A stretch of 18,747 nucleotides of DNA. Origin: Clostridia bacterium (GTDB taxonomy: Bacteria > Bacillota > Clostridia > UBA1381). The stretch is taken from the NCBI GenBank assembly GCA_900756545.1, contig CAAEKO010000049.1, forward strand, positions 1 through 18,747, given 5' to 3'. Below are positions 1 through 6,876 of the stretch, piece by piece. Position 1 is the stretch's first letter; the number at the start of each line of letters is the position of its first letter. The translations under genes and the position numbers were made by a program. The notes under the pieces were generated by a model. It saw only the letters and a list, made by a program, of their open reading frames with translations. It made no database searches and was not told the origin of the DNA.

Positions 1-28
1 CGCACGACTCACAATATGAACTTAAAAC

Positions 29-116
29 TGGAGGAGAGAGTGGGATTCGAACCCACGGACGCTCACACGTCACCGGTTTTCAAGACCGGCTCTTTCAACC
101 GCTCAGACATCTCTCC
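29..116 (-). tRNA. tRNA-Ser (anticodon UGA)
   Basis: On the minus strand this folds into a complete class II tRNA. The acceptor arm GGAGAGA (110-116) pairs with 33-39. The anticodon stem CCGGT/ACCGG encloses a loop with anticodon UGA (80-82), which reads serine UCA codons. A long variable arm with a GACG/CGTC stem follows, as expected for tRNA-Ser. The T arm GTGGG-TTCGAAT-CCCAC lies at 40-56. CCA is encoded (29-31). The discriminator base at 32 reads U in the tRNA, whereas G is usual for bacterial tRNA-Ser. It has its own consensus promoter at 135-163. Identity is not in doubt. Confidence 0.96.
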
Positions 117-134
117 GATTAACTGACGAAAATT

Positions 135-163
135 ATTATACCAAACCCTGCAAAGCTTGTCAA
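135..163 (-). promoter_or_regulatory. sigma-A promoter of tRNA-Ser
   Basis: Read on the minus strand, a perfect -35 TTGACA (158-163) and a perfect -10 TATAAT (135-140) are separated by 17 bases. The start of tRNA-Ser lies 19 bases downstream of the -10. The -35 sits inside CTTGACAAGCT, which recurs exactly in the tRNA-Gly promoter. Confidence 0.9.
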
Positions 164-191
164 GAGTTTTTTAATAATTCCATAAAAAAAC

Positions 192-220
192 GTATAAATC
201 ATCCAATTCCGGCAATCCTA
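192..220 (+). promoter_or_regulatory. candidate sigma-F (forespore) promoter of the spoIIQ-like gene
   Basis: GTATA (192-196), a 14-base spacer and GGCAATCCTA (211-220) fit the known sigma-F pattern (GYATA, about 15 bases, GGNNANANTW) with only one clear mismatch in the -10. There is no sigma-A promoter in this gap on the plus strand. Transcription would start near 227, so an ATG at 220 cannot be the start codon. The match is by eye; sigma-G recognises similar sites. Confidence 0.6.
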
Positions 221-252
221 TGAATATCAAAATTAACCAAGGAGTGATCAGC

Positions 253-957
253 GTGAAAGAAAAAAAAACAAAAGCATTCGAGAACGGCGGCTTTTATATT
301 GCCTTGTGTGCTTGTATTTTAATCATCGCATTAATTGGGTATATGAGCAGTTTATCGGCTAAGAAAAATAAGCAGCCTGAAACGAACTTAGCAGAAAACA
401 CCCAACAACAAGCCTATACCCTTCCCACCCCAGCGACGAATAATAAAGCTACCACGGCTCCTGTTAAAGCACAGTCCACCACCGCCCCCAAAAAACAAGC
501 GGCAACCACAATTCCGCAGCCAGTGGCCAAAAACGTGGTTACAGAAGAGGAAATACCTCATTTTGTGGCGCCTGTCAGCGGAGAAGTTAAAGCAAATTTT
601 TCCGGGGATGATCTGGTTTACCACAATACTGTATCAGACTGGCGTACCCATAACGGTGTTGATTTTGCTGCAAATATAAACGATGATGTTTTAGCCAGTG
701 CCGACGGAGTGGTTGAAGAGGTATATTCCGGTTCCTTAGGTGAAAGTATCCTGGTCGATCACAATAATGGTTTTAAAACTTTATATGCAAACTTAGCGGA
801 ATTACAGGACATCAAAGCTGGCGATGAAGTAAAGCGCGGCGACGTTATTGGAAAAGTTGGCGAAAGCGCATTAGCAGATTGCACAGAAGGCCCGCACCTG
901 CATTTTGAAGTTATTTCAGACGGTAAAAACGTCAATCCATTAGAATATATTGAATAA
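253..957 (+). CDS. spoIIQ: SpoIIQ-like membrane-anchored LytM/M23 domain protein
   Basis: Predicted 234-residue protein: short basic N-terminus, one membrane segment (about 14-32), an Ala/Thr/Pro/Gln-rich linker (about 40-95) and a C-terminal M23 (LytM) domain (about 105-230). Known SpoIIQ is made in the forespore and binds SpoIIIAH across the intermembrane space to drive engulfment and hold the feeding-tube channel. The zinc-type residues H133, D137 and H217 and the H215 of the HLHFE motif are present. The Y-x-H-L motif, which supplies a catalytic His in active LytM enzymes, reads Y-A-N-L (N180), so hydrolysis is doubtful. I chose the GTG at 253 because AAGGAG (239-244) sits 8 bases before it, while the ATG at 220 lacks a ribosome site and lies in the -10. 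Size, topology and the sigma-F-like promoter favour SpoIIQ; a generic M23 peptidase is the alternative. Confidence 0.8.
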   Translation: MKEKKTKAFENGGFYIALCACILIIALIGYMSSLSAKKNKQPETNLAENTQQQAYTLPTPATNNKATTAPVKAQSTTAPKKQAATTIPQPVAKNVVTEEEIPHFVAPVSGEVKANFSGDDLVYHNTVSDWRTHNGVDFAANINDDVLASADGVVEEVYSGSLGESILVDHNNGFKTLYANLAELQDIKAGDEVKRGDVIGKVGESALADCTEGPHLHFEVISDGKNVNPLEYIE

Positions 958-962
958 AAATT

Positions 963-990
963 AAAACGCTGTTAAAAAACAGCGTTTTTT
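963..990 (+). terminator. rho-independent terminator after the spoIIQ-like gene
   Basis: An 11-bp stem (963-973 with 978-988, core ACGCTGTT/AACAGCGT), an AAAA loop and a run of T. It begins 5 bases after the stop codon. Confidence 0.9.
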
Positions 991-1016
991 CTTGCCAAAT
1001 TCTTCTTTATGTTGTA

Positions 1017-1025
1017 TGATATAAT
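1017..1025 (+). promoter_or_regulatory. extended -10 promoter for fbp
   Basis: TGATATAAT gives an extended -10 (TG at 1017-1018, TATAAT at 1020-1025). No good -35 lies at the normal distance; TTGCCA at 992-997 is 22 bases away. Starting near 1032, the fbp leader would be about 150 nt, long enough to hold the pseudoknot element at 1105-1165. Confidence 0.55.
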
Positions 1026-1104
1026 ACAAGGAGAAATTCTGATACTTCCGATTGAATCGCCTATGTGCGACATATGCACAATGGCATTGCTCCTATTTAA
1101 CACC

Positions 1105-1165
1105 ACCTTATCGGCCCACTGGTAAGACGTTAAATATTTTTCATTACAATTTGTGGGCAGAAAGG
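1105..1165 (+). promoter_or_regulatory. pseudoknot leader element, copy A (upstream of fbp)
   Basis: A hairpin CTTATC (1107-1112) / GGTAAG (1121-1126), with one T-G wobble, has a loop containing GCCCAC (1114-1119). That loop is complementary over 6 bp to GTGGGC (1153-1158), which lies just before the AGAAAGG ribosome-site-like sequence (1159-1165), so an H-type pseudoknot can form next to it. The fbp ATG follows 14 bases after GG. A second copy with the same architecture is at 3100-3158. Seen in sequence: the pairings and the duplication. Inferred: control of translation. I cannot assign it with confidence to a known RNA class. Confidence 0.65.
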
Positions 1166-1179
1166 TTACGAAAATTATT

Positions 1180-3078
1180 ATGCGACACGAAATTCCTCAA
1201 AAGGAAATCAAATATTTGACTCTGCTTTCGAGATCTTATCCGTCTATTCAGTCGGTATGTACGGAAATTATTAATTCTCAAGCTATATTGAATCTGCCGA
1301 AGGGGACTGAGCATTTCATGAGCGACCTGCATGGCGAATATGAAGCCTTTTTCCATATTCTCAATAACTGCTCCGGCGTAATTCGAGAGAAAGTACGCCT
1401 GCTATTCGGCGATAAGCTTTCCCATGAAGAGCGTTCCGAGCTTTGTATGCTGATCTACTACCCGGAAGAAAAGCTGGAACGGATAAAAAAAGAAAAAAAA
1501 CTAACAAAACGCTGGTACAAAACTACACTGACACGCCTGATTGATTTGTCAAGACTGCTGTCATCAAAATACACGCGTTCCAAAGTCCGTAAGGCTATTC
1601 CCGATGAATATGGCTATATCATCGACGAGCTTCTGCACGCCCAGCCGGACGAGGATAACAATCAGCTGATTTATCATCAAAAAATCATTGACACGCTGAT
1701 CAACATAGAAAGCGGCGATGAATTTATCATTGTTTTAACCAACCTGATTAAGCGGTTGGCTGTAGACCATATCCATATTGTCGGCGACATATTTGACCGG
1801 GGCCCCCGGCCGGATGCGATTATGGATATGCTAATAGATTTGAGTTCCGTTGATATTGAATGGGGCAACCATGATATCCTCTGGATGGGGGCAGCGTCCG
1901 GCAGCGAAGCCTGTATCGCCGCAGTGATCCGTAATTGTTTATCCTATAACAACATGGAGGTTTTAGAAAGCGGATACGGGATTTCACTGCGCGCACTGAT
2001 GCTCTATGCCCAGCAGCTTTACCCTGCTGTAAAGCCGGAAATCGCTGCGCTCTGGGAAATATCCATAATCATGTTTAAGCTGGAGGGGCAGTTAATCAAA
2101 CGCCGTCCGGAATTGAAAATGGATTCCCATCTTCTGCTGGATAAGGTTAATTTCAAACGTGGCAGTGTATCCATTGACGGGATTGAATATGCCATGGTCA
2201 ATTTCCCTGCCAAGACAATTGATCCTGTGGATCCTTACACTTTAAATAATGATGAATCCCGGCTCGTCAATGCCCTGAAAAAGGCATTTTTAGAAAGTGA
2301 ACGGCTTCAGCGGCATATCCGTTTTCTTTATGCCAAGGGAAGCATGTATCGTATACATAACGGAAATCTGCTATTCCACGGCTGTGTCCCGCTGGATGAA
2401 AACGGGGATTTCCTGCGAATGACCTTTCACGGCAAATCTTATGCGGGCAAGCATTATATGGATCACATGGACAGAATCGCCCGGCAGGCATATTTTAAAC
2501 ATGACGCGTTTGCCCTGGACTGTATGTGGTTCTTGTGGTGCGGGGATAATTCTCCGCTTTGCGGACGGCAAATCAAGACCTTTTCCCGAGCGTATTGTCT
2601 GGATCATAATACGTGGAATGAACCACAAAATCCCTATTACATATATCATACCAGTGAAAAAAACTGTATGAACATCCTGCATGAGTTCGGTTTGGAAAAC
2701 AAAGACGCCCATATTATCAATGGTCATACCCCGATCAAGGTTTCCAAAGGTGAAAGTCCAGTCAAGGCAAATGGGCGCCTAATTGTCATTGACGGTGGTT
2801 TCTGCCGCGCGTATCAGAAAACAACCGGAATCGCCGGATATACCCTGATCTACAATTCTCATGGTCTGCGGCTTATGTCCCACCAACCCTTCACGTCCAT
2901 CAATGAAGCGCTGGATGAGAATAAGGATATTTACTCTCACTCTGAAATTTTTGAAACAGCTGAACATCGGATGATGGTTTCCGACTGCGACAATGGCAAA
3001 GTTATCAAGGAAAAAATTAAAGATTTGGAAATGCTTTTAGCCGCTTACCGGCAAGGAATCCTGACGCCGGAGAAATAA
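1180..3078 (+). CDS. fbp: class III fructose-1,6-bisphosphatase
   Basis: Predicted 632-residue cytosolic enzyme that hydrolyses fructose 1,6-bisphosphate to fructose 6-phosphate, the key step of gluconeogenesis. It matches Bacillus subtilis Fbp (about 670 residues) along its length. Calcineurin-like metallophosphatase motifs are intact: SDLHGEYEAF near the N-terminus, GDIFDRGP, WGNHD and, near the C-terminus, INGHTP and VIDGGF. A longer reading frame opens with GTG at 1153, but that codon lies in the pseudoknot strand upstream of the AGAAAGG, and the family start (MxHEIPxKEIKYL-like) fits the ATG at 1180. The distance of 14 bases from AAAGG to ATG is long. The next gene starts about 95 bases downstream with no obvious promoter between, so the two are probably co-transcribed. 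Confidence 0.95.
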   Translation: MRHEIPQKEIKYLTLLSRSYPSIQSVCTEIINSQAILNLPKGTEHFMSDLHGEYEAFFHILNNCSGVIREKVRLLFGDKLSHEERSELCMLIYYPEEKLERIKKEKKLTKRWYKTTLTRLIDLSRLLSSKYTRSKVRKAIPDEYGYIIDELLHAQPDEDNNQLIYHQKIIDTLINIESGDEFIIVLTNLIKRLAVDHIHIVGDIFDRGPRPDAIMDMLIDLSSVDIEWGNHDILWMGAASGSEACIAAVIRNCLSYNNMEVLESGYGISLRALMLYAQQLYPAVKPEIAALWEISIIMFKLEGQLIKRRPELKMDSHLLLDKVNFKRGSVSIDGIEYAMVNFPAKTIDPVDPYTLNNDESRLVNALKKAFLESERLQRHIRFLYAKGSMYRIHNGNLLFHGCVPLDENGDFLRMTFHGKSYAGKHYMDHMDRIARQAYFKHDAFALDCMWFLWCGDNSPLCGRQIKTFSRAYCLDHNTWNEPQNPYYIYHTSEKNCMNILHEFGLENKDAHIINGHTPIKVSKGESPVKANGRLIVIDGGFCRAYQKTTGIAGYTLIYNSHGLRLMSHQPFTSINEALDENKDIYSHSEIFETAEHRMMVSDCDNGKVIKEKIKDLEMLLAAYRQGILTPEK

Positions 3079-3099
3079 GGCTGGCTTATGTAAAAAAAC

Positions 3100-3158
3100 A
3101 CCTTATCCTGCCCACGGGTAAGGACATGTATTTTCAGTATCATTAGCGGGCAGAAAGG
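3100..3158 (+). promoter_or_regulatory. pseudoknot leader element, copy B (upstream of the YdcF-like gene)
   Basis: Hairpin CCTTATC (3101-3107) / GGTAAGG (3117-3123), loop CTGCCC (3108-3113) complementary to GGGCAG (3148-3153), followed by AAAGG (3154-3158). It matches copy A in the hairpin, loop core GCCCAC, CATTA in the linker, GGGCAGAAAGGT at the 3' side and GAAAATT before the ATG. Overall length to the ATG is 76 versus 78 nt. The pseudoknot helix shifts register by 2 bp between the copies but keeps 6 pairs. It lies between two co-oriented genes with no visible promoter, which favours an effect on translation. Confidence 0.65.
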
Positions 3159-3172
3159 TCATGAAAATTTGT

Positions 3173-3928
3173 ATGTTGATAAAGCTATTTCGTTTTATTC
3201 TTGTCCTGGCCGGATCAATACTATTGCTGATTTCAATTTTTACTTTATTGGTTGCGAATTTAAATATTGGGATTCTGTTCACCTTTCTAATTGGGGGAGT
3301 ATTGTTGGCTTACGGCTTATTTTTCTATCGAATCCATAAATTTTCATCCCATGGCATATTAAAATGGCTGCGTTTTGCCATATACGCGGGATTTAGCGGA
3401 TTTCTGGCGCTGATCATATTCATTGCCGCATATGGTCAGACTGACACCGCTGATTACCAGGAGGACGCGATAATCGTTTTAGGCGCAGGCATTCACGGCG
3501 AAGCCGTTTCCCTCCCCCTTGCATATCGTTTGGACAAAGCCGCAGAGTATTGGCGCAAAAATCCGAAAGCGGTTATTGTTGTCACCGGCGGGCAGGGCTT
3601 TCAGGAGTTTATAACTGAGGCAGAGGCTATGGAACGTTATCTGTTGAAGCTCGGTATCCCGCAAAATAGAATACTGAAAGAGGAGCGTGCATCCTCTACC
3701 TATGAAAATTTTCAGTTTTCAAAAATAATCCTGGACGGCTATTTTCAGTCTGGTTACACCGCCGTGCTGGTTACGAACAATTTTCATATTTACCGGGCAG
3801 TACAACTTGCAAAGGAAGCCGGCTTGAATGCACGGCACATTCATGCAGACCTATTATGGTATACGCTCCCGCCAAACTATTTGCGGGAATGCGCAGCAGT
3901 AGTAAAATTCTGGATTTTCCGAAATTAA
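3173..3928 (+). CDS. YdcF/SanA-like DUF218 membrane protein
   Basis: Predicted 251-residue protein with about three N-terminal membrane segments (first 85 residues) followed by a DUF218 (YdcF/ElyC/SanA) domain. Family signatures seen are DAIIVLGAGI at the domain start, VTGGQG, SSTYENF and VTNNFHIYRA. Biochemical function is unresolved; SanA and ElyC relatives affect envelope integrity in Gram-negatives. I chose the ATG at 3173 because it lies 14 bases after the AAAGG, exactly as in fbp. The ATG at 3161 would leave only 2 bases and is too close, although automatic callers may prefer it (255 residues). Probably co-transcribed with fbp. The stop codon is 13 bases upstream of the tRNA-Gly -35, and no terminator separates them. 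Confidence 0.8.
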   Translation: MLIKLFRFILVLAGSILLLISIFTLLVANLNIGILFTFLIGGVLLAYGLFFYRIHKFSSHGILKWLRFAIYAGFSGFLALIIFIAAYGQTDTADYQEDAIIVLGAGIHGEAVSLPLAYRLDKAAEYWRKNPKAVIVVTGGQGFQEFITEAEAMERYLLKLGIPQNRILKEERASSTYENFQFSKIILDGYFQSGYTAVLVTNNFHIYRAVQLAKEAGLNARHIHADLLWYTLPPNYLRECAAVVKFWIFRN

Positions 3929-3941
3929 TTTTCTAAAAAAC

Positions 3942-3970
3942 TTGACAAGCTCCCCTGTTTATGCTATAAT
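3942..3970 (+). promoter_or_regulatory. sigma-A promoter of tRNA-Gly
   Basis: Perfect -35 TTGACA (3942-3947), 17-base spacer, perfect -10 TATAAT (3965-3970) with a TG extension. The tRNA begins 16 bases downstream. It shares CTTGACAAGCT (3941-3951) with the tRNA-Ser promoter. Confidence 0.92.
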
Positions 3971-3986
3971 ATATATACTTTAAGAT

Positions 3987-4061
3987 GCGGGAGTGGCTCA
4001 GTGGTAGAGCGTCACCTTGCCAAGGTGAACGTCGCGAGTTCGAATCTCGTCTTCCGCTCCA
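3987..4061 (+). tRNA. tRNA-Gly (anticodon GCC)
   Basis: Complete cloverleaf. Acceptor GCGGGAG (3987-3993) pairs with CTTCCGC (4051-4057) with one G-U pair. The anticodon stem TCACC/GGTGA encloses TTGCCAA, with anticodon GCC at 4019-4021 reading glycine GGC and GGU. The T loop is TTCGAAT. The discriminator is U, normal for Gly, and CCA is encoded. It is a single-gene unit with its own promoter and terminator. Confidence 0.97.
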
Positions 4062-4062
4062 T

Positions 4063-4100
4063 ATCGGAGTAAGCTTTATATTGCTTACTCCGATTTTTTT
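4063..4100 (+). terminator. rho-independent terminator of tRNA-Gly
   Basis: A 12-bp perfect stem (4063-4074 with 4083-4094, core CGGAGTAAGC/GCTTACTCCG), an 8-base loop and seven T residues. It starts 2 bases after the CCA. Read from the other strand it has no T run, so it does not obviously end the convergent argH transcript. Confidence 0.93.
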
Positions 4101-4139
4101 GGCGCCTTTTACTGCACTGTTATATACAGTCATTTATAT

Positions 4140-5513
4140 TTATTTCAGATATTCTTCCGCCTGGGCAATAGCTTTTTCCACAGCTTCTTTAGCAGGACCG
4201 CCAACAAGTTTCCTATCGTTCACACAGGTCTGCATACTGATCGCATCATAAATATCTTCTTCAATGATTTCCGAAAATTGCCTCATTTCTTCCATAGACA
4301 AGTTGTCCAGATTTTTTTTCTGTTCAATCGCATAAAAAACCATCCGTCCCACTACAGCATGAGCTTCCCGAAAGGGCAGCCCCTTTTTTACCAGATAATC
4401 TGCTAAATCGGTGGCATTCGTAAATCCGCCTTTGGCTCCCTGAAGCATATTTTCCTTCTTGATCTTCATAGTAGCGAGCATATCGCAGAACACCGGCAGA
4501 CAAAGCTTTACTGTATCTACAGCGTCAAAAATCGGCTCCTTATCCTCCTGCATATCCTTGTTATAAGCCAGCGGCAGGCCCTTCATTGTAGTCAAAAGCC
4601 CCATCAAATGCCCATACACACGGCCCGTCTTGCCCCGGATCAGTTCCGCTACATCCGGGTTCTTTTTCTGCGGCATGATCGAGGAGCCGGTGGAGTATGC
4701 GTCATCCATTTCAACAAAGGCGAATTCGTGGCTGGACCATAGGATCAATTCCTCCGAAAACCGGGACATGTGCATCATAACCAGAGACAAACAGCTTGCC
4801 AGCTCGATGACGAAATCCCGGTCTGAAACGCCATCTAACGAGTTCATGGTAACTTCCGAAAATCCCAGCTCCTTAGCCACAAATTCCCGGTCCAGCGGAT
4901 AAGTTGTGCCCGCCATGGCGCCGGAGCCCAGCGGCATTACATTCATCCGCTCCCGGCAATCCATAAGCCGCGCATAATCCCGTTTAAACATCTCAAAATA
5001 TGCCATCAAATGATGGGCAAAGGTGACTGGCTGTGCCTTCTGCAAATGCGTATATCCCGGCATGATTGTTTCCGTATTTTCCTTAGCAATCGAGACCAAT
5101 GTCCCCATTGCATGACGGAGCATTGCGCTGATCTCATCCGTTTCATCCATCAGATACATACGGATGTCCAGCGCTACCTGATCGTTTCGGCTCCGGCCTG
5201 TGTGTAAGCGTTTTCCCGCCTCTCCGATCCGTTCTGTTAGGATTTTTTCTATATTCATGTGGATGTCTTCAGCATCAATTTCAAACTGAACTTTTCCCGC
5301 TTCAATATCGGCCAGTATCTCCTCCAATCCAGCTATGATTTTCTCTGCATCCGCAGCCGGAATAATATCCTGTTTTCCCAGCATTTTTGCGTGAGCGATA
5401 CTGCCCCGGATATCCTGCCGGTACATCCGCTGGTCAAACCGGATAGAAGAATTGAAATCATCTACTTTTTTATCTGTGTTTTTTTGGAAACGTCCGCCCC
5501 AAAGCTTTGCCAT
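4140..5513 (-). CDS. argH: argininosuccinate lyase
   Basis: 457 residues, the normal length. Cytosolic homotetramer that splits argininosuccinate into arginine and fumarate, the last step of arginine synthesis. Family motifs are intact: HTGRSRND (104-111), GYTHLQ with the catalytic His (155-159) and the signature loop GSSIMPQKKNP (276-286) carrying the catalytic Ser. AAGGAG lies 7 bases before the ATG. It follows argG on the same strand after a 69-base gap that contains a terminator-like hairpin. No convincing terminator is seen after its stop codon, where it faces the tRNA-Gly unit. Confidence 0.97.
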   Translation of the reverse strand: MAKLWGGRFQKNTDKKVDDFNSSIRFDQRMYRQDIRGSIAHAKMLGKQDIIPAADAEKIIAGLEEILADIEAGKVQFEIDAEDIHMNIEKILTERIGEAGKRLHTGRSRNDQVALDIRMYLMDETDEISAMLRHAMGTLVSIAKENTETIMPGYTHLQKAQPVTFAHHLMAYFEMFKRDYARLMDCRERMNVMPLGSGAMAGTTYPLDREFVAKELGFSEVTMNSLDGVSDRDFVIELASCLSLVMMHMSRFSEELILWSSHEFAFVEMDDAYSTGSSIMPQKKNPDVAELIRGKTGRVYGHLMGLLTTMKGLPLAYNKDMQEDKEPIFDAVDTVKLCLPVFCDMLATMKIKKENMLQGAKGGFTNATDLADYLVKKGLPFREAHAVVGRMVFYAIEQKKNLDNLSMEEMRQFSEIIEEDIYDAISMQTCVNDRKLVGGPAKEAVEKAIAQAEEYLK

Positions 5514-5537
5514 ATTCCCACTCCTTCTCCATATATC

Positions 5538-5575
5538 AAAAACACGCAGAAGCTTTTACATTTTCTGCGTGTTTT
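5538..5575 (-). terminator. terminator-like hairpin between argG and argH
   Basis: A 13-bp perfect stem (5539-5551 with 5563-5575, core ACACGCAGAA) and an 11-base loop. On the minus strand the 3' arm runs into a T tract. It lies 7 bases past the argG stop and 25 bases before the argH ribosome site. It may partly terminate transcription or protect the argG mRNA 3' end, lowering argH relative to argG. Confidence 0.65.
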
Positions 5576-5582
5576 ATCGTTC

Positions 5583-6800
5583 TTATTGCTCGCCGTTTTT
5601 CTGCTTCATCATGGCCCGTACCTTAAGAGGCAGGCCGAACAGATTGATAAATCCGGCAGAATCCTTATGGCTGTACAGCTCATGGCTGTCCCCGAAGCTT
5701 GCAATATCCTCGTTGTACAAAGAATAGGGACTCTTTGTGCCGGCTGGGGTCACGCTGCCCTTATACAGCTTCAGCTTGACTTCACCAGTCACAGTTTCTT
5801 CCATGCTGTCTACCATTGCGGACAAGGCTTCCCGCAGCGGCGTATACCATTTCCCGTCATAAACCAGCTCTGCAAACTTGATAGCCGCCTGCCGCTTAAA
5901 GCTCTGGGTATCCCGGTCAAGACACAGATATTCCAGTTCCTCCAGCGCCTTATATAAGATCGTACCGCCCGGTGTTTCATACACACCTCTTGACTTCATC
6001 CCCACCAAACGGTCTTCTACGATATCCGCGATACCAACGCCATATGCACCGCCAATTTCATTCAGCTTTTCAACCAACGGCCGGGGCGCCAGCTTTTCAC
6101 CGTCCACAGATACCGGAACGCCTTTCTCAAAACCAATAGTGATATATTTTGCCTCCTCCGGCGCTTTTTCCGGAGGAACGGTCAGCTTCAGAAGACTGGC
6201 CAACTGCGGCTCATTTGCCGGATCCTCCAGATCCATTCCCTCATGGCTAATATGCCAGATATTCCGGTCACGGGAATATAAATCTTTTTTTGTCACCGGA
6301 ATTTCAATATTGTGTGCCTGTGCGTAGTCCACAGCATCCTCCCTGGATTTAATGTCCCAAATCCGCCAAGGGGCGATGATTTTCAACTCCGGCGCAAGCG
6401 CCTTGATGGTCAGCTCGAACCGAACCTGATCGTTGCCCTTGCCTGTCGCGCCATGGCAGATGGCAACCGCGCCCTCTTTTTTAGCAATCTCCACAAGGCG
6501 CTTTGCAATGATCGGCCGGGCATGAGACGTACCCAACAGATACTTGCCCTCATAAACAGCGCCCGCCTTTAAAGTCGGGAATATAAAATGTTCTACATAA
6601 TCGTCACGCAAATCCTCTATGTACAGCTTGGAAGCGCCGGCCTTTTTCGCCCGTTCCTCCAGACCCTCTGTTTCTTTCCCCTGTCCCACATCTCCGCAGA
6701 CAGCGATTACATCGTAATCATAATTCTCCTTCAGCCACGGAATTATGATGGATGTATCCAATCCGCCGGAATATGCAAGTACAACTTTTTCTTTTGCCAT
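5583..6800 (-). CDS. argG: argininosuccinate synthase
   Basis: 405 residues, typical length. Uses ATP to join citrulline and aspartate into argininosuccinate, the step before ArgH. The N-terminal PP-loop AYSGGLDTS (9-17) that binds ATP is intact, as are GHGATGKGNDQVRFE-type sequence (here CHGATGKGNDQVRFE) and the DIKSREDAVDYA stretch. A strong ribosome site, GAGGAGG, precedes the ATG. Transcription likely starts near 6862 from a promoter overlapped by an ARG-box-like sequence, so repression by ArgR when arginine is plentiful is expected from the known regulation of this pathway. argH lies downstream in the same direction. Confidence 0.97.
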   Translation of the reverse strand: MAKEKVVLAYSGGLDTSIIIPWLKENYDYDVIAVCGDVGQGKETEGLEERAKKAGASKLYIEDLRDDYVEHFIFPTLKAGAVYEGKYLLGTSHARPIIAKRLVEIAKKEGAVAICHGATGKGNDQVRFELTIKALAPELKIIAPWRIWDIKSREDAVDYAQAHNIEIPVTKKDLYSRDRNIWHISHEGMDLEDPANEPQLASLLKLTVPPEKAPEEAKYITIGFEKGVPVSVDGEKLAPRPLVEKLNEIGGAYGVGIADIVEDRLVGMKSRGVYETPGGTILYKALEELEYLCLDRDTQSFKRQAAIKFAELVYDGKWYTPLREALSAMVDSMEETVTGEVKLKLYKGSVTPAGTKSPYSLYNEDIASFGDSHELYSHKDSAGFINLFGLPLKVRAMMKQKNGEQ

Positions 6801-6848
6801 GGTTGCATTTCCTCCTCAAATCATATAAAATAGATTACAGAATGTTAT

Positions 6849-6876
6849 TTGAATATTCAACTTTTATTATTATACA
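6849..6876 (+). promoter_or_regulatory. candidate ruvC promoter overlapping the argG promoter
   Basis: TTGAAT (6849-6854), 16-base spacer, TATACA (6871-6876) on the plus strand. It is the best promoter-like pair upstream of ruvC, but imperfect. If real, it and the argG promoter share the same DNA and the ARG box lies at its start site. Confidence 0.4.

Noticed and set aside
220..252. ATG at 220 as the start of the spoIIQ-like gene
   Set aside because: No ribosome site, and it falls inside the proposed sigma-F -10. The GTG at 253 has AAGGAG at good spacing.
1153..1179. GTG at 1153 as the fbp start (641 residues)
   Set aside because: It lies in the 3' strand of the pseudoknot, upstream of AGAAAGG, and has no ribosome site. 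The ATG at 1180 gives the family-like N-terminus.
4116..4130. ACTGT-TATAT-ACAGT hairpin as an argH terminator
   Set aside because: Only 5 bp, and on the argH strand no T run follows.
5259..5957. 232-codon open frame on the plus strand across argH and argG
   Set aside because: Antisense to two well-supported genes; no family resemblance and no ribosome site that I can see.
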